The position numbers were made by a program, and so were the translations under genes. A stretch of 13,113 bases of DNA. Origin: Flavobacteriales bacterium (GTDB taxonomy: Bacteria; Bacteroidota; Bacteroidia; Flavobacteriales_D; Crocinitomicaceae). This document shows, piece by piece, positions 1-6,500 of the stretch (position 1 is its first letter; each line of letters starts with the position of its first letter). The stretch spans positions 1 through 13,113 of the forward strand of contig CANHBA010000053.1 in assembly GCA_947458985.1 (NCBI GenBank), written 5' to 3'. Below the pieces are notes generated by a model. The model did no database searches. It had not been told where the DNA came from and was given only the letters and a program-made list of their open reading frames with translations.

Positions 1-687
1 AGCGCTCATATTTGTTCTAGAACCCGGATGCTCATCATCAATAACCCTCATAATCCGAGCGGAACCATTTGGGATGAGTCCGATTTTCTTGCGCTTGAAG
101 ATTTAATGGCGGAGCATCCAAATTTACTTTTGCTCTCTGACGAAGTTTATGAATTCATTGCTTTTTCGGACGCGCATCAATCGATACATCAACGCGCACT
201 TATTCGAGACCGCGCTGTCATCGTTTCGTCTTTTGGTAAAACATTTCACATCACTGGTTGGAAATTGGGTTACCTTGTTTGCTCAGTCGAACTCATGCGG
301 GAAATTCATAAAGTGCACCAATTTTTAGTGTTTTCAGTTAACAGTGTTGCCCAACATGCCCTCGCGGATTATTTGAATAGAGTAGACGTCGCTAGTTTGA
401 GTGTGTTTTACCGAAATAAGCGCGATTTGTTTAGGTCGGGACTGGCTAAAAGTCGTTTTGAACTATTGCCTTCGCAGGGAAGTTATTTTCAAGTTGCTTC
501 ATATGCCAATATTTCTACCGAACCAGACACCGACTTCTGCATCCGCTTGGCAAAGGAGTATGGCGTTGCAGCGATACCGTTATCAGTTTTTAATGCCAAT
601 GGTGAAGACCGCCACTTGATCAGGTTTTGTTACGCGAAGACAGACGACACCCTAAGCGCCGCAATCGATAAGTTATGCAAGATTTAA
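1..687 (+). CDS. Aminotransferase class I/II, methionine/glutamine type (5' truncated by window edge)
   Basis: This is a PLP-dependent fold type I aminotransferase of the YbdL / methionine aminotransferase type. The frame is open from base 1, and the residues before the first Met (base 28) fit the family (SRTRMLIINNPHNPSG), so the gene enters from the left and about 228 C-terminal residues are visible. Seen motifs, numbered from the Met at base 28: NPHNPSG (6-12), SDEVYE (37-42) with the PLP-contacting Asp38 and Tyr41, and SSFGKTFH with the Schiff-base lysine Lys71, followed by GWKLGYL. The C-terminal Arg in HLIRFCYAK matches the substrate-carboxylate arginine of the family. Known for the family: YbdL-type enzymes transaminate methionine and aromatic amino acids, and related enzymes use glutamine as amino donor. 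The stop overlaps the next gene, a nitrilase/omega-amidase, by 13 bp, which suggests translational coupling and supports a role in the glutamine transaminase/omega-amidase route. The exact substrate is inference. Confidence 0.93.
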   Translation, partial: SAHICSRTRMLIINNPHNPSGTIWDESDFLALEDLMAEHPNLLLLSDEVYEFIAFSDAHQSIHQRALIRDRAVIVSSFGKTFHITGWKLGYLVCSVELMREIHKVHQFLVFSVNSVAQHALADYLNRVDVASLSVFYRNKRDLFRSGLAKSRFELLPSQGSYFQVASYANISTEPDTDFCIRLAKEYGVAAIPLSVFNANGEDRHLIRFCYAKTDDTLSAAIDKLCKI

Positions 688-1445
688 GGGTTGGCATATT
701 GCAATTCAATCAAATTTGGCAAGACAAACAAGCCAATTTTAAGCATATTCAATCTTTACTTGAAGGACAAGCAGAATTTGACCTACTCTTACTTCCCGAA
801 ATGTTCCATACAGGTTTTTCTATGCAAATAGATCATGCCGACAATTGGGCAGATTCCGAAGGGCTTAATTTTCTGAAAGAACTTGCAAAGAAACGCGGAA
901 CTGCTGTTTATACCTCCCTGATGATTCATGATCAGGTCGGCTATTTCAATCGGGGGGTTTTTGTGGAGCCGAATGGAGAAATATATTGTTATGACAAACG
1001 CAAGGCATTTGGTCTTGGGGGTGAAGATCAGTTTTACACTTCAGGCATTCATGAAGAGATCGTTTCTTACAAGAATTGGAACATCAACCTTCAGATTTGT
1101 TATGATTTGCGCTTTCCAGAGCTGATCCGCAATCGGATCGACGCAACGGGTGAAACTGCATATGATTTACTTTTATATGTGGCCAATTGGCCACAAAAAC
1201 GCATTGCACATTGGGATGCACTGCTCCAAGCGAGGGCAATAGAAAACCAATGTTATGTGGCTGCTTGTAACCGTGTGGGAACAGACGGCAATGAATTGGT
1301 CTATAATGGCCATAGTCAGGCAATAGACATGTTCGGCAATTATCTATTAGCGCCCCACGAACAAGAAGGCATCTTCGTTGTTCATTTAGCGAAGAATTCT
1401 CTCTCGGTAGGCAGAAAAAGCCTGCCTTTTTTGAAGGACGCATAG
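675..1445 (+). CDS. Nitrilase-superfamily omega-amidase (YafV/Nit2-like)
   Basis: A 256-residue carbon-nitrogen hydrolase, the usual length for the family. The Glu-Lys-Cys triad is visible: Glu42 in LLPEMFHTGF, Lys108 in YDKRKAF and Cys142 in QICYDLRFPE. The segments VANWPQKR and LLQARAIENQCYVAACNRVGTDG are characteristic of the YafV/Nit2 omega-amidase branch. Known enzymes of this branch hydrolyse the omega-amide of alpha-ketoglutaramate or alpha-ketosuccinamate, giving alpha-ketoglutarate or oxaloacetate plus ammonia. This pulls glutamine-dependent transamination forward. The start at 675 lies inside the end of the upstream aminotransferase gene (13 bp overlap), and it puts the first beta strand (RVGILQFN) at the expected position. 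No signal peptide is present, so it is cytosolic. The last codons also contain a terminator-like hairpin. Annotation as omega-amidase rather than a generic amidohydrolase rests on motif similarity plus the neighbour. Confidence 0.93.
   Translation: MQDLRVGILQFNQIWQDKQANFKHIQSLLEGQAEFDLLLLPEMFHTGFSMQIDHADNWADSEGLNFLKELAKKRGTAVYTSLMIHDQVGYFNRGVFVEPNGEIYCYDKRKAFGLGGEDQFYTSGIHEEIVSYKNWNINLQICYDLRFPELIRNRIDATGETAYDLLLYVANWPQKRIAHWDALLQARAIENQCYVAACNRVGTDGNELVYNGHSQAIDMFGNYLLAPHEQEGIFVVHLAKNSLSVGRKSLPFLKDA
1409..1432 (+). terminator. Intrinsic-terminator-like hairpin inside the 3' end of the omega-amidase gene
   Basis: The arms AGGCAG (1409-1414) and CTGCCT (1422-1427) are perfect complements around a 7-nt loop, followed by a run of six T (1427-1432). 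The stop codon of the omega-amidase is at 1443-1445, so the whole element is coding. It encodes part of the GRKSLPFLKDA tail, which resembles the usual family C-terminus, so the gene does not obviously end early. The stem is short and the T run modest, so termination may be partial or absent. Confidence 0.45.
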
Positions 1446-1460
1446 AAATCACTATCTTTA
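1430..1460 (+). promoter_or_regulatory. Candidate Bacteroidota-type promoter for the secreted protein gene
   Basis: TTTG at 1430-1433 is followed after 19 bp by TATCTTTA at 1453-1460. This is one mismatch from the Bacteroidota housekeeping pattern TTTG-N19..21-TAnnTTTG. It would start transcription about 10-15 bases before the ATG at 1479. The -33-like part overlaps the T run of the preceding terminator-like hairpin and the end of the omega-amidase coding region. Match by eye only. Confidence 0.45.
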
Positions 1461-1478
1461 TTACCTAAATACTCGAAA

Positions 1479-3293
1479 ATGAAAAAACTAATACTTTTTG
1501 TAAGCGCCCTTGCATCTGTTGCTTATGCTCAGAAAGCACCGCGCATTCAATCTTTCCAAGAGCTTGTAAAAGCGCCTAAAGAAGGAGTTCATGCCATCGC
1601 CGATGAAAAAATCTTAGGTGTTACCCTTTGGTCCGACGATTTCGCAAACCCAGCAAACTGGACCCTCGACAATTCAGGTCAGAGTGGTGTAGAATTTGGT
1701 TGGAACATCAACAGTACCAACGATGGCTGGTGGGCAAATAGCGGCATAGCCTCTACTTCAGGCGGCAACTACGCTGAGTTAGTGAATGGCGACGCACAAG
1801 CGGCAACACAAGCGTTAAACGTGGTCTATACGTTAACAACTGCACAGCCAATCGATATCGCGGCATTAGGCGGAAGCAATCAAGTATCTCTTCAATTCCA
1901 ACAATACGGCGCGCGTTTCAACGACCTTCAAGAAATCCAAATTTCTACTGACGGCACAACTTGGGTTACAGTCGGAGATAACCTCGACAAAACAGTATTG
2001 TCTGCAGCAGGTGGTTCTGCATATGCCAATCCAGATACAAAAATCATCAACTTAGCCACTTTCTTGGCTGCCAATCCAAGCCCAATTTGGGTGCGTTTTT
2101 CTTGGACAACCAACTACCCAGGTTCAGCAACTAATCCAAATGTCTGGATTACATACGGATGGTACATCGACGACGTCAAAATCGTAACCAACCCAACCAA
2201 TGATCTTTCAGTAACCTCTTCTTTCTGGGGTTCTGTAGGTTTGCCTTACTACCAAATTCCTAACGAACAAGTTACAGAAATCGGCTTTGCTGCTGACGTA
2301 TTCAACGGTGGTGTCAATACCCAAACCAATGTTAAACTCAATATCAATGCAAACAGCGGTGCTTGGACGGGTTCATCTGCACCTGTAAGCATCAATTCAT
2401 TAGATACTGCAGCCATCGAACTTACAACGTTCTACACACCGCCAGCAACACCTGGTGCTATTTCAATTTCACGCAGCATCACCGCTGACTCTACTGACGA
2501 CATCCCTGCGAACAACACCATGTCTAACATCGATTTCACGGTAACAGACTTCATCTATGCACGTGACAACGGCACCCCAGCAGGAAGCACTTCTAACGGC
2601 ACCGATGGTTTCGAAGCAGGTAACTTATTCGATATTTTTCAAGATGCTACGCTCAAAGCAATCAATGTGCGCATGCCAAGTGGTGCTTCTGGCGCAACTG
2701 TAGGTACCGAAATCTTCGTTAAATTGTATTCAGTAGATGCCACAACCGGCGATTTCATGTTTGAATCTGAATCTGCACCACTTACATTGGTTTCTGCCAA
2801 CTTAGGTACTAACTTGGTCATGGAACTCGACCCTTTCGTAGATGTATTTGCAGGCACAACTTATTTGGCTGTAATTGGTTCTTACACTACCGGTTTACGC
2901 GTATCAAATGCAGGAAAGTCTGAGCCACAAACTTCTTTCTTCCTAGACTTAGCCGACAACACTTGGTACTACACCACCAACACACCAATGGTTCGCATGA
3001 ATTTCGATCCAGTTTTAAATGTTGCTGAGCAAACAGAAATTTCACAAGCAGTAGTTATGCCTAACCCAACTACTTCTAACGCCACTTTGCGTTTTGATTT
3101 ACAAAACTCAACTGATGTTGTAGTTGTTGTAACTGATGTTGCAGGTAAAATCATGCAAACAAATAACTACAACCAACTAACAGCTGGTGCGCAAGAAATC
3201 ACACTTGCTTCTGAGCAATGGGCTGCAGGTATTTATACAGTGAGCATTACTTCAAATGGCCATGCCACTACAAAGAAATTTGTAAAACGTTAA
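1479..3293 (+). CDS. Secreted multi-domain protein with T9SS type A C-terminal sorting domain, function unknown
   Basis: 604 residues with a type I signal peptide (1 to about 18, ending AYAQ). Approximate layout: residues 49-236 look like a jelly-roll/MAM-type beta-sandwich, starting LWSDDFANPANW and ending GWYIDDVKI. Residues 240-355 resemble an Ig/CARDB-like spacer with the typical phrase DDIPANNT. Residues 357-510 form another Thr/Ser/Asp-rich beta domain. Residues 515-604 form a T9SS type A sorting domain, with VMPNPTTSNATLRFDL, VTDVAGKI, WAAGIYTVSI and the basic end KKFVKR. The product should cross the inner membrane by Sec and the outer membrane by the T9SS, then be released or anchored at the surface after removal of the sorting domain. 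I see no catalytic motif, so adhesin or matrix functions are guesses. It is transcribed alone: promoter-like site upstream, strong terminator downstream. PorZ in this window is consistent with an active T9SS. Confidence 0.9.
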   Translation: MKKLILFVSALASVAYAQKAPRIQSFQELVKAPKEGVHAIADEKILGVTLWSDDFANPANWTLDNSGQSGVEFGWNINSTNDGWWANSGIASTSGGNYAELVNGDAQAATQALNVVYTLTTAQPIDIAALGGSNQVSLQFQQYGARFNDLQEIQISTDGTTWVTVGDNLDKTVLSAAGGSAYANPDTKIINLATFLAANPSPIWVRFSWTTNYPGSATNPNVWITYGWYIDDVKIVTNPTNDLSVTSSFWGSVGLPYYQIPNEQVTEIGFAADVFNGGVNTQTNVKLNINANSGAWTGSSAPVSINSLDTAAIELTTFYTPPATPGAISISRSITADSTDDIPANNTMSNIDFTVTDFIYARDNGTPAGSTSNGTDGFEAGNLFDIFQDATLKAINVRMPSGASGATVGTEIFVKLYSVDATTGDFMFESESAPLTLVSANLGTNLVMELDPFVDVFAGTTYLAVIGSYTTGLRVSNAGKSEPQTSFFLDLADNTWYYTTNTPMVRMNFDPVLNVAEQTEISQAVVMPNPTTSNATLRFDLQNSTDVVVVVTDVAGKIMQTNNYNQLTAGAQEITLASEQWAAGIYTVSITSNGHATTKKFVKR

Positions 3294-3311
3294 GTTTTAA
3301 ATCCTAAAATG

Positions 3312-3338
3312 AAAAGCCGGGCAACCGGCTTTTTTTTT
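3312..3338 (+). terminator. Strong Rho-independent terminator
   Basis: The perfect 9-bp arms AAAAGCCGG (3312-3320) and CCGGCTTTT (3325-3333) enclose a GCAA tetraloop, with nine consecutive T at 3330-3338. It lies 18 bp after the stop of the secreted protein gene and clearly terminates it. The T run ends only 5 bases before the ATG of the next gene at 3344. Confidence 0.92.
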
Positions 3339-3343
3339 GCCTT

Positions 3344-3772
3344 ATGAGTTTTGAATACGGTTACTTAGGTTTATTCTTGGCTAGTTTTTTAGCTGCAACA
3401 ATTTTGCCGGTTGCCTCAGAATTATTTCTGACCACTATGCTGTATTTGGGTTATGAACCCTGGACTTGCGTGGCGGTTGCTACCATTGGTAACACAATGG
3501 GGGCTTGGTTGAATTATGGAATTGGTTACCTAGGCAATCCTAATTGGCTGCTAAAAGTTGGCGCAAAACCAGAGGCCATTAACCGTTGGCAACTGAGCAT
3601 ACGGCGCTACGGCAGTACAATGGCCTTACTTTGTTGGTTGCCCATAATTGGAGATATAATTGGCATCGCGCTTGGGTTTTTCAAAGCGCCTTGGCTACCG
3701 ACCTTTTTATTGATGGGAGTAGGTAAACTGGTCCGTTATCTTTTGGTTTGGGCCGGATTTTATTTGTGGTAA
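3344..3772 (+). CDS. YqaA-family (DedA/SNARE-associated-like) inner-membrane protein
   Basis: A 142-residue, strongly hydrophobic protein with about four membrane segments (roughly 5-35, 40-64, 92-113, 118-140). It matches the YqaA family from end to end: LASFLAATILPVASELFL (12-29), the IGNTMGAWLNYGIGYLG segment (48-64), the conserved LPIIGDIIGIALGFF (99-113) and the GVGKLVRYLL tail (125-134). Related DedA proteins are linked to lipid or undecaprenyl-phosphate transport and membrane homeostasis, but YqaA itself has no firm function. The start at 3344 is supported because the first helix is conserved, and the next Met (residue 32) would remove it. The start is just downstream of a strong terminator, leaving almost no leader. 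The 3' end overlaps the convergent peptidase gene by 13 bp. Confidence 0.88.
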   Translation: MSFEYGYLGLFLASFLAATILPVASELFLTTMLYLGYEPWTCVAVATIGNTMGAWLNYGIGYLGNPNWLLKVGAKPEAINRWQLSIRRYGSTMALLCWLPIIGDIIGIALGFFKAPWLPTFLLMGVGKLVRYLLVWAGFYLW

Positions 3773-5238
3773 CCCTTTAAATATTCTAAAAACGGGTCGC
3801 GCTGCTCTATTAAATCCGCTCTGGTGGCTTTAATGGTGATGTCTGGCACTATGGCTGTCAAGGCGCGTTCGCGTATGTGCAGCGGCGTAAATTTAAGCGT
3901 AGCTACCATGACATCAATTTTGGAATTGTCGAGTGAAATAATCGCTGGGTTTCCAAAAGTTCCGCCCATGCCACCCATACAGGCCGAGCCTAATATAGAA
4001 CCTCGTTCAATATGCTTGAACCAAGCCGCGAATAATACCGATGCAGACATCGAATTACCGTTGAGCACCAATTGGCATTGGCCCTTATAGACATAATTGC
4101 GGTTGTTTTCAGGGATGTAGTCGTAGAGAATTGTATGTGTGGCCCCTTTTGGTAATTTGTAAAAATCGTATTCCTTGGATATTAGGCCATTTGGATAAAC
4201 ACTCTTGGCTTGGTTTTCAAATTGCATTTGTTGCATGGGGCTCAGCTGAGCAAAGCGGTCGTAGTCGCTGCGTTTATAGAGGTAATTCGTTTTAATGGCG
4301 ATTTGTTTGGTGTTGATATAACTAAAAAGGTATTCTTCTGCCCGCAATAAGCCGCCTAAATTGTTGCGCAAATCGATATAAACTGATGTGCAATTATTTG
4401 CTTCAACTTCTTCAAAAAAGGCATCAATTTTCCTTTTGAAAACGGACAAAGAAAGGGGTTGAAAAGATTCAACAACAAGTATGCCGTTGTTGTTTTGATC
4501 AAAACTGTAGCGCACTTCATCAGCTTGAGCACTTAACATACCTGCTAGAAAATACCGCCATGATGCACTGAAGTCAATGTTGGTGAGGAGGGTGTCGCCA
4601 GTTGTACTTACCATTTTTATTTGAGCACTTTTGGGCTCTTTTAGAGACATGGACAATAGGTTGTAAACAATCCCGATGTATTCACAAGCAACCTCTTTTT
4701 GGGCTGAAGTTGCGTTGCCTTCTGTTAAACTCAAGTCAAGGGCATATTGATAGAGTTGTTCAACTTTAAATGTATCGATCTGAAGGAGTTCGGCACCTAT
4801 CATAAAGTCTGAATGATAAGCCGAACTGATGAAGAATTTATCGTCGATGTTTTCTACAAAAAAAGGCAGCACTTTTCGTTTGCCATTTACACTGTAGAGA
4901 AATTGTTTGGGGTTGATACCTGTATGTGAATCTTTTAGCGCGTAGAGGTAGTTATTGACAACAAGAATGAAGTCGAATACAGTTAATGGGTGTAGAATTT
5001 TGTTTTTTGCAGCTTGATACGCAACACTAAGGTCATCTATATTGCCATAATAGGTGGGGTTTGGGTGTGTTTCTAAGATGTGTTTGTGTAATTGCGCTAA
5101 ATCAGCTTGCATGGCATCAGGGCACAAGTAAGTTTGTGCGGCGAGCTCTTTTTTGGGTTTGAAATCGCTTTGGCAATTTTGAGACAAGCTGAATGTCCAA
5201 AACAAGAAAATAAAAGTGAAAGAAGTCAGGCTGCGCAT
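3760..5238 (-). CDS. Secreted S41-family (tricorn/C-terminal-processing-like) serine peptidase
   Basis: 492 residues with an N-terminal signal peptide (1 to about 19, ending FSLSQ). The Cys at 22 lacks a proper lipobox, so a periplasmic or exported soluble protein is more likely than a lipoprotein. Residues 35-110 form a helical N-terminal part ending in LKDSHTGI (101-108). Ser104-His105 sit where tricorn-like S41 enzymes carry catalytic-tetrad residues. Residues 128-165 contain a PDZ-like phrase (IGAELLQIDTFKVEQL). The S41 core begins about 250, with SVYIDLRNNLGG (285-296) and LNGNSMSASVLFAAWF (392-407). Ser398 is the likely nucleophile. GGMGGTFGNP (422-431) follows. Substrates are unknown. 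The gene is divergent from the small lipoprotein gene across 37 bp and converges on yqaA with a 13-bp overlap. Family assignment is good; the exact catalytic residues and activity are inference. Confidence 0.85.
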   Translation of the reverse strand: MRSLTSFTFIFLFWTFSLSQNCQSDFKPKKELAAQTYLCPDAMQADLAQLHKHILETHPNPTYYGNIDDLSVAYQAAKNKILHPLTVFDFILVVNNYLYALKDSHTGINPKQFLYSVNGKRKVLPFFVENIDDKFFISSAYHSDFMIGAELLQIDTFKVEQLYQYALDLSLTEGNATSAQKEVACEYIGIVYNLLSMSLKEPKSAQIKMVSTTGDTLLTNIDFSASWRYFLAGMLSAQADEVRYSFDQNNNGILVVESFQPLSLSVFKRKIDAFFEEVEANNCTSVYIDLRNNLGGLLRAEEYLFSYINTKQIAIKTNYLYKRSDYDRFAQLSPMQQMQFENQAKSVYPNGLISKEYDFYKLPKGATHTILYDYIPENNRNYVYKGQCQLVLNGNSMSASVLFAAWFKHIERGSILGSACMGGMGGTFGNPAIISLDNSKIDVMVATLKFTPLHIRERALTAIVPDITIKATRADLIEQRDPFLEYLKGYHK

Positions 5239-5242
5239 GCGC
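5233..5242. repeat. 10-bp perfect palindrome over the S41 peptidase start codon
   Basis: GCGCATGCGC reads the same on both strands and contains the ATG (complement of 5236-5238) of the minus-strand peptidase gene. It is a GC-only patch next to an AT-rich divergent promoter region. It could be a protein binding site or chance. Confidence 0.3.
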
Positions 5243-5260
5243 GTTTCTACGAGATTATTT

Positions 5261-5268
5261 TAAATTTG
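5261..5268 (+). promoter_or_regulatory. TAnnTTTG -7 box candidate for the small lipoprotein gene
   Basis: TAAATTTG is an exact match to the Bacteroidota -7 consensus TAnnTTTG. It lies 7 bp before the ATG at 5276, so a transcript from it would be leaderless or nearly so. I see no good TTTG -33 element at 19-21 bp upstream, which lowers confidence. Confidence 0.35.
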
Positions 5269-5275
5269 TTCTGTA

Positions 5276-5542
5276 ATGAATACTATAAAATTAACGATTT
5301 CTTTTCTGACCATCCTTTTGTTGTTCGGGGCTTGTTCACAAGCAGATCAAGCACAATGTGGTTGTTTACAACAAGCACAAAAAGTAAATCGGCTCTCTTC
5401 CAAGATTTGGTCTTCTGGTGCCACACATAACGATACCCTTTTACTCAAAACGGCATTAGCAAAAAAAGATAAATTATGTAAATCGTTACAAGAAAGCGCA
5501 CCTGAAGCACTTCAAGAATTGAAAGCGATATGTCCACAATAA
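5276..5542 (+). CDS. Small Cys-rich lipoprotein, function unknown
   Basis: 88 residues. The N-terminus (MNTIKLTISF then a Leu-rich core) ends in the lipobox LFGAC, with lipidated Cys20. The mature part is only about 68 residues and holds four more cysteines (Cys28, Cys30, Cys68, Cys86), enough for two disulfides in the periplasm or at the surface. It is otherwise Gln/Lys/Leu rich and probably helical (residues 54-83). I do not recognise a family. It is divergent from the S41 peptidase (37 bp between starts) and overlaps the epimerase gene by 13 bp if that gene starts at 5530. Reality as a gene is supported by the textbook lipoprotein signal and tight packing. Confidence 0.72.
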   Translation: MNTIKLTISFLTILLLFGACSQADQAQCGCLQQAQKVNRLSSKIWSSGATHNDTLLLKTALAKKDKLCKSLQESAPEALQELKAICPQ

Positions 5543-6438
5543 GAAATACCATGCCCACAGTGCTCATTGCGGGCGGATCCGGTCTTATTGGCGGGCACTT
5601 AACCCGTCATTTCAAAGACCGCGGCTTTCGCGTATACAAACTTACCAGGAACCCTTCTAAGCATGGCCACATTTTCTGGGATCCTCAGGCCGAGAAAATG
5701 AGCACAAGTAAACTTGATAAAATTGATGTCTTGATCAATCTCGTCGGCGAAAACATTGGCTCTAAGCGCTGGACCACCAGACGCAAGGCCCAAATTTTGT
5801 CTTCGCGGGTGCAAAGCACTCATTTTTTAGCATCCATGATTCCACAAATGACCAATCTCAAATATTACATTGGTGCGTCTGGGGTCAATTGTTACGAGAA
5901 TTTGCCAGGTAAAGTATTTACAGAAGACGATGTTTATGGCACCGATTTTTTGGCAACGGTTGTCAAGGAATGGGAAGCAGCGCATCAGCTGGTTCTCAAG
6001 CAAGTACCTGGCTCAATTTTACGTATCTCCATGGTGCTTTCTCGCCATGGCGGTTCGCTACACCTCATGAAACTCCCTATTGCATTGGGTTTAGGATCGC
6101 CAATTGGCACTGGTGAGCAAACCAATCCCTGGATACACATCGACGACCTCTGCAGACTCATGCTCTTTGCCCTAGACAACAATTTACAAGGTACTTTCAA
6201 CGCACTTGGAGGCAACGACACCAATACCGAAATGACCAAACGGCTTGCTAAATGGCTGAAACGCCCTTTATTTTTGCCGAATGTTCCAGCGTTTATCTTG
6301 CGTTTGATTTTAGGCGAACGCTCCATTTTAGTCTTGTCAGACCTCCGCGCCAGCAATCAAAAAATCAAGCAAGCAGGCTTTTCCTTTAAATATGCTTCTT
6401 TAGATAGCGTCTTTAAGTCGTTCTTTAAGAAGCGCTAA
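5530..6438 (+). CDS. TIGR01777-family SDR epimerase/oxidoreductase (YfcH-like) with DUF1731 tail
   Basis: 302 residues with an N-terminal Rossmann fold. The dinucleotide motif GGSGLIGGHL is at 15-24. Family signatures follow: INLVGENIGSKRWTTRRKAQ (69-88), GASGVNCY (115-122) with likely catalytic Ser117 and Tyr122, GTDFLATVVKEWEAA (137-151), and PWIHIDDLCRLMLFAL (200-215). The C-terminal DUF1731 region is PNVPAFILRLILGERSILVLSD to the end, including AGFSFKY. Members are NAD(P)-dependent extended SDR proteins whose substrate is unknown. The start could be 5530 (overlapping the lipoprotein stop by 13 bp) or Met8 at 5551, MPTVLIAGG, which matches the usual family N-terminus and leaves an 8-bp gap. 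Probably co-transcribed with the lipoprotein gene. Confidence 0.92.
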   Translation: MSTIRNTMPTVLIAGGSGLIGGHLTRHFKDRGFRVYKLTRNPSKHGHIFWDPQAEKMSTSKLDKIDVLINLVGENIGSKRWTTRRKAQILSSRVQSTHFLASMIPQMTNLKYYIGASGVNCYENLPGKVFTEDDVYGTDFLATVVKEWEAAHQLVLKQVPGSILRISMVLSRHGGSLHLMKLPIALGLGSPIGTGEQTNPWIHIDDLCRLMLFALDNNLQGTFNALGGNDTNTEMTKRLAKWLKRPLFLPNVPAFILRLILGERSILVLSDLRASNQKIKQAGFSFKYASLDSVFKSFFKKR

Positions 6439-6473
6439 CATTTATTTCACATTAGGCCCTTATTTTCACCGTA

Positions 6474-6500
6474 ACTTATTTTTCAAAAAGAGAAATAAGT
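6474..6500 (+). promoter_or_regulatory. AT-rich inverted repeat / hairpin upstream of the PhoH-like gene
   Basis: ACTTATTT (6474-6481) and AAATAAGT (6493-6500) are perfect inverted repeats. Counting one T-G wobble (6482/6492) and two inner pairs, the stem reaches 11 bp around a loop of five A. It lies 20 bp before the ATG at 6521. There is no T run after it, so it is not a terminator. It could be an operator or an mRNA 5' structure. Confidence 0.45.

Noticed and set aside
1084..1452. 122-residue minus-strand open frame across the omega-amidase gene
   Set aside because: It mirrors a well-supported gene with conserved catalytic motifs, has no recognisable domain and no promoter. It is a shadow frame.
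5985..6356. 123-residue minus-strand open frame inside the epimerase gene
   Set aside because: The opposite strand encodes the conserved SDR and DUF1731 regions, and the frame shows no family features.
6406..6438. Imperfect hairpin (AGCG ... CGCT and TCTT/AAGA arms) at the end of the epimerase gene as a terminator
   Set aside because: It needs a two-base bulge, pairs only about 8 bp in AT-rich sequence, and is followed by a mixed sequence rather than a T tract. It is also fully coding.
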